From positions 124,001 through 188,000 of the forward strand of contig NZ_BAABHY010000006.1 in assembly GCF_039542345.1 (NCBI RefSeq): a stretch of 64,000 nt of DNA, read 5' to 3'. The stretch is from Orbus sasakiae (lineage in GTDB: Bacteria > Pseudomonadota > Gammaproteobacteria > Enterobacterales > Orbaceae). A program made the position numbers and the translations under genes. Positions 53,798 to 61,329 of this stretch are shown here, one piece after another. The notes under the pieces were generated by a model that was not told where the DNA came from, made no database searches, and saw nothing but the letters and a program-made list of their open reading frames with translations. Position 1 is the first letter of the stretch. Each line of letters opens with the position of its first letter.

Positions 53798-54816
53798 TAG
53801 CTTATATCCTCAACAATTACATCATGTTTTCTTAATGAGGCAATCAGCATAATAATATTCTCATTTTCACCAATCAGTTCCACAACCAAATTACCTAAGG
53901 CTTGGTCGTTAAAATATTCAATAAAGCCATGCAAAATATTAAACGTGACATTTGCCTGCATGGCTGACTCGTGTAGTACTGGCTGAGTTGCATTTTCATT
54001 AATATAACGTAGTCGAACTAATTTACCCTTAACACTCTTTTTAACATTCGCAGGTAAAGCCGTGCTTTCATCAATATTTAAAAATGCTTGTGTAAACTGT
54101 TTTTGTGGTGACGCAAACATAGCAAAGGTATGATTCAGTTCGACGATTTCACCTTTTGACATCACTGCAACACGATTACAAATCTTTTTTACGACATCAA
54201 TTTCATGGGTGATTAACACAATCGTTAATTTAAATTTTTGATTAAGTTGTTTAAGCAGCTCTAAAATTGATGCCGTGGTTTGCGGGTCAAGCGCACTGGT
54301 TGCTTCATCACATAGTAGTATTTTTGCATCGTTAGCTAACGCTCGAGCAATACCAACACGCTGCTTTTGGCCACCACTTAATTCTGCTGGGTATGCATTA
54401 GCTTTATCACTTAAACCAACTAAAGCCAGTAGCTCTGCAACTTTATCTTTAACAACCTGACCTCGTTTACCCGCCGCTTTTAATACAAAGGCAATATTTT
54501 CATAGACGGTTTTAGATGACGCTAAGTTAAAGTTTTGAAAAATCATACCAACTTGAAAGCGAAAGGCTTGCAAGTCTCGTCCAGATAAATGACGGATATC
54601 CGTACCATTTACTAAAATTTGCCCAGCCGTTGGATAAGCCAGACAGTTTAATGTTCTCACTAGCGTGCTTTTCCCTGCACCACTTGAGCCGATAATACCA
54701 AAAATGTCGCCCTCATACACATCAAAGGAGACATTTTTTACAGCATCAATGGTCTGGTGTTTCGATTCAAAACTGACCGAAACATTTTTTACTTGAATAA
54801 GGGGGTTATGATCCAT
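53797..54816 (-). CDS. metN: methionine ABC transporter ATP-binding protein
   Basis: This 339-residue ATPase has Walker A GSSGAGKS at 43-50, the LSGGQKQRVGIARAL signature, Walker B ILLCDEATSALDP and switch ITHEID. The C-terminal NIL domain (about 265-339) binds methionine and inhibits transport. The gene is 5 bases after metQ. The gene order metQ-metN-metI differs from E. coli metN-metI-metQ. Confidence 0.94.
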   Translation of the reverse strand: MDHNPLIQVKNVSVSFESKHQTIDAVKNVSFDVYEGDIFGIIGSSGAGKSTLVRTLNCLAYPTAGQILVNGTDIRHLSGRDLQAFRFQVGMIFQNFNLASSKTVYENIAFVLKAAGKRGQVVKDKVAELLALVGLSDKANAYPAELSGGQKQRVGIARALANDAKILLCDEATSALDPQTTASILELLKQLNQKFKLTIVLITHEIDVVKKICNRVAVMSKGEIVELNHTFAMFASPQKQFTQAFLNIDESTALPANVKKSVKGKLVRLRYINENATQPVLHESAMQANVTFNILHGFIEYFNDQALGNLVVELIGENENIIMLIASLRKHDVIVEDIS

Positions 54817-54821
54817 AACGT

Positions 54822-55640
54822 TTAATACAACTGATAATCGGGTTTTTGGAAAGTATAAAAGATACCGTTTCTATCTTCAATGACGTGATTAAAACCGTCA
54901 GATTTTAAAACGTCAACAATATCTTTACCTAGTGTATCAACTGATTCGGTACGGATTGCAATAACATTTTTAAGATCTTTGTCTAGCACTTCGGTATACA
55001 GTGCTTTGGATAAATCTAAACCTGCACCAATTGCATAGTTACCATTGACAACCGATAATACCGCACTATCAAGAGAACGAGGTGTTTGTGGCGCTTCAAT
55101 TGGAACAATCACAAGTCCATATGGGTTTTCGATAATATCTTTAGGCGTAACTTCACTTGGTTTTGCTGTTGGATTGAGTTTAATTAATCCTGCTGCTTGT
55201 AAAATACGTAGAGCACGGGCTTCATTGGTGATGTCATTTGAAATCGTGACTTGATCACCCGCCTTTAATTGTGAAAAATCTGTAATCTTGTTAGAAAAAA
55301 TCCCAGCACCTGCGGTGGGTACAAAGGCAATTGCAGTCAGATCTAAATTACGTGCTTGTTTAAAGTTATTAAGGTAACTTAAGTGCTGAAACAAATTAAT
55401 ATCAATTTCTTTGTTTGCTAAAGCAATGTTAGGTTGTACATAATCACTAAATTCACGAATCTCAATTTTATAGCCTTTTTTTTCTAAACCGGGGGCAATG
55501 GCTTGTTTAAACATATCGCCATAAGGGCCTGCGGCAACACCTACAATTAATGTATTTTCACTTTTGCTGTTATCACACCCGGTTAGAGCGAAAGCGGCAA
55601 ATAAGATACCTAGACCAACGCCTATGATTTTTTTTAACAT
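54822..55640 (-). CDS. metQ: methionine-binding lipoprotein
   Basis: This 272-residue lipoprotein has lipobox LTGC (C22) and a NlpA-family periplasmic binding domain with the ligand motifs VGVAAGPYGDM, IREFSDYVQPNIAL and INLFQHLSYLNNF. The start overlaps the aminotransferase stop by 7 bases, so expression is coupled. It binds D- or L-methionine or an analogue for MetNI. Confidence 0.92.
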   Translation of the reverse strand: MLKKIIGVGLGILFAAFALTGCDNSKSENTLIVGVAAGPYGDMFKQAIAPGLEKKGYKIEIREFSDYVQPNIALANKEIDINLFQHLSYLNNFKQARNLDLTAIAFVPTAGAGIFSNKITDFSQLKAGDQVTISNDITNEARALRILQAAGLIKLNPTAKPSEVTPKDIIENPYGLVIVPIEAPQTPRSLDSAVLSVVNGNYAIGAGLDLSKALYTEVLDKDLKNVIAIRTESVDTLGKDIVDVLKSDGFNHVIEDRNGIFYTFQKPDYQLY

Positions 55641-56800
55641 GGTAATTTTTCCTTCAATTTTGATAAACGCGCCAATGCAGCAACTAAAGTTTGTTCTTTC
55701 TTGGCAAAATGGAAACGAATGTAACGATACTCTGGTTCTTTAAAAAAGGCTGAGCCAGGGACAGCGGCAACACCAACTTCTTTAATCAACCATTCACAAA
55801 ATTCAAAATCAGTCTCAAAAGGGTTAAACGCCGAAATATCGACAAGCACATAATACGCACCTTGTGGTTCGTAATAAGATAAACCAATTTGGTCTAGACC
55901 CTCTAAAAATAGGCGGCGTTTTTCACTGTAAGTTTGTGTTAATTGCGCATAATACTCATCATCAAATGCGAGCCCTGCACACGCAGCTTTTTGTAATGGT
56001 GCCGCAGCGCCAACTGTTAAGAAGTCATGGATCATTTTACAACCATCGATAATCTTTTTATCAGCGATAATATGACCAAGTCGCCAGCCAGTTATAGAAT
56101 AGGTTTTCGATAATGAGCTGCACGTAATGGTGCGCTCTTGCATGCCCGGAAAGCTAGCCAGATAAAGGTGACGATGTGGCTCGTACACTAAATGTTCATA
56201 AACTTCATCAGTGATGACATAAGCATCAAATTCAATCGCAAGTTGACTAATATAGTCTAACTCTTGTTGATTAAACACCTTACCACATGGGTTACTTGGA
56301 TTACACAGGATTAATGCTTTAGCACCTTGTGCAAAGGCATCTCGTAATTGCTGTTTATCAAATTCAAACGTGGGTGGAATCAATGGCACATAAATCGGTG
56401 TTGCATCCGACAAAATTGCATCTGCCCCATAGTTTTCATAAAACGGCGAGAAAATGATGACTTTATCTTTTGGATTACACACAGTCATGACAGCGCACAT
56501 CATTGCTTCCGTACTACCACAGGTGACCAGCACATTTTCATTTGGATCGATATTAATATTCATCAATTTTTGTTGTTTTTTTGCCAGTAATTGTCTGAAC
56601 TCGGCTGACCCCCAGGTGATTTCGTACTGATGTGGTCCATTATCAGCCGCGAGTTTTAATGCGGTGACTAATTCTGCGGGCGGATCGAAGTCAGGAAATC
56701 CCTGAGATAAATTGATGGCATCATATTGGTTAGCGATGCGCGTCATACGGCGGATCACTGAATCTGAAAAATGGTTAAGTCGATCAGCTAATTTATGCAT
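55634..56800 (-). CDS. PLP-dependent aminotransferase (YbdL/methionine transaminase-like)
   Basis: This 388-residue class I aminotransferase has INLSQGFPDFDPP, NPSNPCGK, VITDEVYEHL and the PLP lysine in SLSKTYSITGWRLG. C-terminal RFHFAKKEQTL matches the YbdL/kynurenine-aminotransferase clade, which often uses methionine and 4-methylthio-2-oxobutyrate. I prefer the ATG at 56800, though its ribosome binding site is weak; a start at 56836 would add twelve residues. It is the first gene of the met operon. I saw no MetJ box or SAM riboswitch upstream. Confidence 0.87.
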   Translation of the reverse strand: MHKLADRLNHFSDSVIRRMTRIANQYDAINLSQGFPDFDPPAELVTALKLAADNGPHQYEITWGSAEFRQLLAKKQQKLMNINIDPNENVLVTCGSTEAMMCAVMTVCNPKDKVIIFSPFYENYGADAILSDATPIYVPLIPPTFEFDKQQLRDAFAQGAKALILCNPSNPCGKVFNQQELDYISQLAIEFDAYVITDEVYEHLVYEPHRHLYLASFPGMQERTITCSSLSKTYSITGWRLGHIIADKKIIDGCKMIHDFLTVGAAAPLQKAACAGLAFDDEYYAQLTQTYSEKRRLFLEGLDQIGLSYYEPQGAYYVLVDISAFNPFETDFEFCEWLIKEVGVAAVPGSAFFKEPEYRYIRFHFAKKEQTLVAALARLSKLKEKLPC

Positions 56801-56954
56801 AGTGGTAACATCACAATAAAAGGGAAAGTCGATCATTATAATATAAGCGCGCTAGAAACGGGTTAAATAATAAATTTATATATCCTTATAGCTTTTATTT
56901 ATATACTAATAAATATTACTGTCTTATTTATATAACAAATATCGTGAGTTAGCT

Positions 56955-56992
56955 TTGACATCGGTGGTGAATTTTTATAAACACGGTATAAT
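56955..56992 (+). promoter_or_regulatory. candidate ubiD promoter
   Basis: TTGACA lies at 56955-56960. TATAAA at 56976-56981 gives a tight 15-base spacing, and a perfect TATAAT lies at 56987-56992. Which -10 is used is unclear. Confidence 0.4.
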
Positions 56993-57022
56993 TATTGCCA
57001 ATTATCATTAGTTGGTACAATC

Positions 57023-58486
57023 ATGAAATATACTGATTTAAGAGATTTTATTGAACAGTTAGAAAAGCAGGGCGAGCTCAAGCGTATTAGCTATCCTGTT
57101 AATCCACATCTAGAAATGACCGAAATAGCCGATCGTGTTTTGCGTAGTGAAGGCCCAGCATTGCTGTTTGAAAACCCAATTGGTTATGATATGCCAGTAT
57201 TGTGCAATTTATTTGGTACGCCAAAGCGCGTTGCTATGGGGATGGGTCAAGATGATGTTTCGGCTTTACGGGAAGTGGGCCATCTGCTCGCTTTTTTGCG
57301 CGAGCCTGATCCTCCAAAAGGTATCCGTGGTTTCTTTTCTGAATTACCGAAATATAAGCAAGTATTAAATATGCCCGTGAAACAGCGTTCATCTGCCGCT
57401 TGCCAAAGTGTCGTGTTAAAAGATGATGAGGTTGATTTAATGCAAATTCCAATTATGCATTGTTGGCCTGATGATGTAGCACCATTAGTGACATGGGGAT
57501 TAACGATTACCAGAGGACCATATAAAGAACGGCAAAATCTTGGTGTATATCGTTTACAGCGTTTAGCTAAAAATAAGCTCATCATGCGCTGGTTATCCCA
57601 TCGTGGTGGTGCGATTGATTTTCAAGAATGGCAAAAAGAGCACCCAGGGGAAAAATTCCCGGTTGTGGTTGCCTTAGGTGCTGACCCGGCAACAATTCTT
57701 GGTGCGGTAACCCCTGTTCCTGATTCATTATCTGAATATGCATTTGCAGGATTATTACGTGGGCATCGTACTGAAGTGGTCAAAGCACTTTCTTGTGATT
57801 TAGACGTACCAGCCAGCGCAGAAATTGTCTTGGAAGGCTATATTGATCCAAATGAGACGGCATTAGAAGGACCGTATGGTGATCACACTGGGTATTATAA
57901 TGAAGTTGAGCGTTTTCCCGTTTTCACCATTACACATTTAACGAAACGTAAAGATGCAATATATCATTCGACCTATACGGGGCGACCACCGGATGAACCT
58001 TCTGTAATGGGGCTGGCACTAAATGAGGTATTTATACCTATTTTGCAAAAACAATTCCCTGAAATTGTCGATTTTTATTTGCCACCTGAAGGGTGTTCGT
58101 ATCGCATTGCTGTCGTTACTATTAAGAAACGTTATGCGGGTCATGCCAAGCGGATTATGATGGGCGTGTGGTCTTATTTACGGCAATTTATGTATACCAA
58201 GTTTGTCATTGTTTGTGATGATGATATCAATGCTCGTGATTGGAAAGATGTGATGTGGGCAATTTCAACCCGCATGGATCCTAAACGGGATGTGACATTT
58301 GTTGAACATACACCGATCGATTATTTAGACTTTGCATCACCAATATCCGGGCTTGGTTCTAAAATTGGATTAGATGCAACCAATAAATGGCCAGGTGAAA
58401 CGTCGCGTGAATGGGGGCGTATTATTGAAAAAGATCCCGATGTTGTCGCGCACGTCGATCAAATTTGGGATAAATTGGGATTATAG
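57023..58486 (+). CDS. ubiD: 4-hydroxy-3-polyprenylbenzoate decarboxylase
   Basis: This 487-residue prenyl-FMN-dependent decarboxylase belongs to ubiquinone synthesis. It begins MKYTDLRDFIEQLEKQGELK and contains the family segments QNLGVYRLQ, MRWLSHRGGA, the catalytic-acid region EGPYGDHTGYYN, and the C-terminal SPISGLGSKIGLDATNKW. The length is as in E. coli. It stands directly before the rplK promoter; in E. coli secE-nusG occupies this place. Confidence 0.96.
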   Translation: MKYTDLRDFIEQLEKQGELKRISYPVNPHLEMTEIADRVLRSEGPALLFENPIGYDMPVLCNLFGTPKRVAMGMGQDDVSALREVGHLLAFLREPDPPKGIRGFFSELPKYKQVLNMPVKQRSSAACQSVVLKDDEVDLMQIPIMHCWPDDVAPLVTWGLTITRGPYKERQNLGVYRLQRLAKNKLIMRWLSHRGGAIDFQEWQKEHPGEKFPVVVALGADPATILGAVTPVPDSLSEYAFAGLLRGHRTEVVKALSCDLDVPASAEIVLEGYIDPNETALEGPYGDHTGYYNEVERFPVFTITHLTKRKDAIYHSTYTGRPPDEPSVMGLALNEVFIPILQKQFPEIVDFYLPPEGCSYRIAVVTIKKRYAGHAKRIMMGVWSYLRQFMYTKFVIVCDDDINARDWKDVMWAISTRMDPKRDVTFVEHTPIDYLDFASPISGLGSKIGLDATNKWPGETSREWGRIIEKDPDVVAHVDQIWDKLGL

Positions 58487-58514
58487 ATGTAAATTTCATC
58501 GTGAAAACAGATCA

Positions 58515-58558
58515 TTTTTACACTATAATTACCCATTATGATAAAAATTTAACGAAAA
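58515..58558 (+). repeat. 44-bp dispersed repeat, copy 2
   Basis: 39 of 44 positions equal those of the copy at 6563-6606. It lies between ubiD and rplK, upstream of the rplK promoter, so it may add a second start point (TATAAT at 58524-58529) or an upstream activating sequence. Confidence 0.6.
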
Positions 58559-58600
58559 TAATGAGCGTGTAATTAGGTAAAAACAAATACTTAATAGCTC

Positions 58601-58629
58601 TTGCTTTTCGTTTAAATCTGTAGCATAAT
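58601..58629 (+). promoter_or_regulatory. rplK promoter
   Basis: TTGCTT and CATAAT are separated by exactly 17 bases. A start around 58636 would produce the structured leader described next. Confidence 0.65.
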
Positions 58630-58648
58630 GTTGCCCTCATTTAACTTA

Positions 58649-58689
58649 GGGGAGCTGTCTGTTATCGGTTTAACAGGGCGTTAGCACCC
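58649..58689 (+). promoter_or_regulatory. putative L1-binding autoregulatory leader of rplK-rplA
   Basis: GGGGAGCT (58649-58656) can pair with AGCACCC (58683-58689) around an internal loop, and CTGTTA/TAACAG forms an inner hairpin. The shape recalls the known L1 target that imitates its 23S rRNA site. L1 would thereby repress L11 and L1 synthesis. Confidence 0.6.
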
Positions 58690-58706
58690 GAGATAAGGAA
58701 ACACAA

Positions 58707-59135
58707 ATGGCAAAGAAAGTACAAGCCTACATCAAGTTGCAAGTTGCAGCTGGTGCAGCAAATCCTAGTCCGCCAGTTGGTCCAGCACTTGGTCAACACG
58801 GTGTGAATATCATGGAATTCTGTAAAGCATTTAATGCAAAAACAGAAGGTTTAGAAAAAGGTTTACCAACTCCGGTTGTTATTACTGTATATTCTGACCG
58901 TTCATTTACATTCATTACTAAAACTCCACCTGCTGCAGTTCTTCTTAAGAAAGCTGCTAAAATCAAGTCTGGTTCTGGCGAACCTAACAAGAAGAAAGTA
59001 GGTAAAGTAACTAGCGCGCAGATTCGTGAAATTGCTGAATTGAAAGCTGCGGATATGAATGGTGCAACTATTGAGACGATGATGCGTTCTATTGAAGGAA
59101 CAGCTCGCTCGATGGGTCTGGAAGTGGAGGGTTAA
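58707..59135 (+). CDS. rplK: 50S ribosomal protein L11
   Basis: This 142-residue protein binds the GTPase-associated centre of 23S rRNA. AANPSPPVGPALGQHGVNI, the flexible N-domain and the C-terminal rRNA-binding domain KKKVGKVTSAQIREIAELK are textbook. It is the first gene of the rpl-rpo cluster here. Confidence 0.99.
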   Translation: MAKKVQAYIKLQVAAGAANPSPPVGPALGQHGVNIMEFCKAFNAKTEGLEKGLPTPVVITVYSDRSFTFITKTPPAAVLLKKAAKIKSGSGEPNKKKVGKVTSAQIREIAELKAADMNGATIETMMRSIEGTARSMGLEVEG

Positions 59136-59138
59136 TCA

Positions 59139-59840
59139 ATGGCTAAACTATCTAAAAAAGCTAAACTTATCCGCGAAAAAGTGAATGCAACTAAACAATA
59201 CGAAATTAATGAAGCGATTGCTTTATTAAAAGAATTAGCAACGGCTAAATTTACTGAAAGTGTTGATGTTTCTGTAAATTTAGGTATTGATGCGCGTAAA
59301 TCAGACCAAAACGTACGTGGCGCTATCGTTCTTCCGAACGGTACTGGACGTAGTGTTCGCGTCGCTGTGTTTACACAAGGTGCAAACGCAGAAGCAGCTA
59401 AAGCTGCTGGTGCAGAACTTGTTGGTATGGAAGATTTAGCGGATCAAATCAAAAAAGGCGAAATGAACTTTGATGTTGTCATTGCATCACCAGACGCTAT
59501 GCGTATTGTTGGTCAATTAGGTCAAATTTTAGGGCCACGTGGCTTGATGCCAAACCCGAAAGTGGGTACTGTAACGCCAAACGTTGCTGAAGCAGTTAAA
59601 AATGCTAAAGCAGGTCAGGTTCGTTACCGTAACGACAAAAATGGTATTATCCATACCACTATCGGTAAAGCTGACTTTGATACAAACCAATTAAAAGAAA
59701 ACTTAGAAGCATTACTTGTTGCGCTTAAACGTGCGAAACCAGCATCTTCTAAAGGTGTATTTATTAAGAAAGTTAGCCTGTCAACCACTATGGGTGCAGG
59801 TGTTGCTATCGATCAAGCAAGCTTGAGCGCAGCAGTCTAA
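59139..59840 (+). CDS. rplA: 50S ribosomal protein L1
   Basis: This 233-residue L1-stalk protein also represses its own mRNA. Signature LGPRGLMPNPKVGTVT and the C-terminal KPASSKGVFIKKVSLSTTMG are present. GGAGGG in the end of rplK serves as ribosome binding site, with 3 bases between the genes. Confidence 0.99.
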   Translation: MAKLSKKAKLIREKVNATKQYEINEAIALLKELATAKFTESVDVSVNLGIDARKSDQNVRGAIVLPNGTGRSVRVAVFTQGANAEAAKAAGAELVGMEDLADQIKKGEMNFDVVIASPDAMRIVGQLGQILGPRGLMPNPKVGTVTPNVAEAVKNAKAGQVRYRNDKNGIIHTTIGKADFDTNQLKENLEALLVALKRAKPASSKGVFIKKVSLSTTMGAGVAIDQASLSAAV

Positions 59841-59863
59841 ACTTTTTTAATGTAGTAAAGAAT

Positions 59864-59964
59864 CGGTTGGTGTCTGGCCTAATCCAGACCCCGTCCAAGA
59901 CCGTAGGTGTAAGGTACAATAAATGTATTTTACTTAATTTTCCTACGTAGACGGTGACAGAACC
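59864..59964 (+). promoter_or_regulatory. L10 leader (ribosomal protein L10(L12)4 autoregulation)
   Basis: The conserved leader begins CGGTTGGTGTCTGG and has CCCCGTCCAAGACCG, CCTACGTAGACGGTGACAGAACC. GGTT (59865-59868) closes with AACC (59961-59964). It binds the L10-L12 complex and controls rplJ-rplL translation. Confidence 0.93.
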
Positions 59965-60012
59965 TAAAAGTTATTTTAATTAGATAAATATAGTTGAATT
60001 AACAGGACTCTG

Positions 60013-60092
60013 CTCACCGTAAATACGCTAATTATTAGTCTGACAAATGTCAGTCTTAATAATTGGTATAGTGAGTCTAGGCGTAAGCCTAG
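60013..60092 (+). other. two leader hairpins before rplJ
   Basis: A long imperfect hairpin (outer CTCAC 60013-60017 with GTGAG 60071-60075, inner AATTATTA...CTGACA/TGTCAG...TTAATAATT) is followed by a perfect hairpin CTAGGC-GTAA-GCCTAG (60077-60092). They lie between the L10-binding site and the ribosome binding sequence CAGGAG, so they probably gate or protect the rplJ start. Confidence 0.6.
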
Positions 60093-60113
60093 TTTAATTC
60101 AGGAGCAAAACTA

Positions 60114-60617
60114 ATGGCACTAAACCTTCAAGATAAACAAGCAATTGTTGCTGAAGTTAACGAAGTAGCCAAAGGTGCGCTGTCTGCAGTTGTCGCGGAT
60201 TCTCGTGGCGTTACTGTAGAAAAAATGACTGCATTACGTAAATCAGCTCGCGAAGCTGGCGTTTATATGCGTGTTGTTCGTAACACGTTATTACGTCGCG
60301 TCGTTGAAGGTACTCCTTATGAGTGCTTGAAAGATACGTTTGTTGGTCCAACTCTTATTGCATTTTCAAACGAGCACCCAGGTGCTGCAGCGCGAATTTT
60401 TAAAGCGTTTGCAAAAGAAAATGACAAATTTGAGATTAAAGCAGCAGCCTTTGAAGGTGAGTTAATTACTGCGGCTAACATTGACCGTTTAGCAACGTTA
60501 CCAACTTACGAAGAAGCATTAGCTCGCTTGATGTCGACCATGAAAGAAGCCGCAGCAGGCAAATTGGCTCGTACACTTGCAGCAGTTCGCGATCAAAAAC
60601 AAGAACAAGCTGCGTAA
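60114..60617 (+). CDS. rplJ: 50S ribosomal protein L10
   Basis: This 167-residue stalk base protein carries the globular rRNA-binding domain (KMTALRKSAREAGVYMRVVRNTL) and the C-terminal helix that docks L7/L12 dimers. A good GGAG site precedes it. It acts with L12 as translational repressor through the upstream leader. Confidence 0.98.
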   Translation: MALNLQDKQAIVAEVNEVAKGALSAVVADSRGVTVEKMTALRKSAREAGVYMRVVRNTLLRRVVEGTPYECLKDTFVGPTLIAFSNEHPGAAARIFKAFAKENDKFEIKAAAFEGELITAANIDRLATLPTYEEALARLMSTMKEAAAGKLARTLAAVRDQKQEQAA

Positions 60618-60701
60618 TTTTGTTATTAACAAATACGCAAACTGTTTTAATTGTGAACAATTTACTAATTTTAAAAAATTCTATATTTAGGAAACTATAT
60701 T

Positions 60702-61070
60702 ATGTCTATCACTAAAGAACAAATTTTAGATGCAGTTGCTGAAATGTCTGTAATGGACGTTGTTGAACTAGTATCAATGATGGAAGAAAAATTCGGTGTT
60801 TCTGCAGCAGCAGCAGTAGCAGTTGCAGCAGCGGGTCCAGCTGAAGCAGCAGAAGAGAAAACTGAATTCGACGTTATCTTAAAAGATATCGGCGCTAACA
60901 AAGTAGCAGTTATCAAAGCAGTACGTGGTGCAACTGGCTTAGGCTTAAAAGAAGCTAAAGACCTTGTTGAATCAGCTCCTGCAACAGTTAAAGAAGCAGC
61001 TAGCAAAGATGATGCTGAAGCACTTAAGAAAGCACTTGAAGAATCTGGTGCTGTTGTCGAACTTAAATAA
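60702..61070 (+). CDS. rplL: 50S ribosomal protein L7/L12
   Basis: This 122-residue stalk protein has the N-terminal dimerisation part, an Ala-rich hinge (about 34-52) and the C-terminal domain with IKAVRGATGLGLKEAKDLVE that binds translation factors. AGGAAAC precedes the ATG. Confidence 0.99.
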   Translation: MSITKEQILDAVAEMSVMDVVELVSMMEEKFGVSAAAAVAVAAAGPAEAAEEKTEFDVILKDIGANKVAVIKAVRGATGLGLKEAKDLVESAPATVKEAASKDDAEALKKALEESGAVVELK

Positions 61071-61088
61071 GTTTGATTTAAATAGTGC

Positions 61089-61135
61089 AGCCTGAAAAGG
61101 CTGATGGCTGGGGGTTTTTTACCTCCAGCCTTTTT
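61089..61135 (+). terminator. rplL-rpoB attenuator
   Basis: A small hairpin AGCCT-GAAA-AGGCT (61089-61102) is followed by a strong one, GGCTGGGGGT (61106-61115) with ACCTCCAGCC (61121-61130), one G-U pair, then TTTTT. In E. coli a partial terminator at the same place reduces rpoBC transcription relative to the ribosomal genes. Confidence 0.88.
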
Positions 61136-61329
61136 GCGCTGTAATAGGTGTGAAAAAGAAATTGTATATAGCGATAAATGAAATAATATATAATTAAAAT
61201 CCTAATCAATTGATATTTATAAATATTTCGAGCAGGTGTCAGATTACAGTCAGGGTCTGATGAATATTTAATAAAGCCGATATGATATTAATTCCAATAT
61301 CGACGGCCGATCAGCAAGTTGAGGAACTA

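Noticed and set aside
56837..57022. possible SAM riboswitch or MetJ operator before the met operon
   Set aside because: No AGACGTCT-like tandem boxes and no SAM-riboswitch core could be found; the stretch is only AT-rich with ubiD promoter elements.
57247..57585. 112-codon antisense frame within ubiD
   Set aside because: It overlaps a strongly conserved gene completely, has no ribosome binding site or family resemblance, and is a shadow of ubiD.
60695..61006. 103-codon antisense frame covering rplL
   Set aside because: The Ala/Ser-rich composition mirrors the Ala-rich rplL codons; no independent support.
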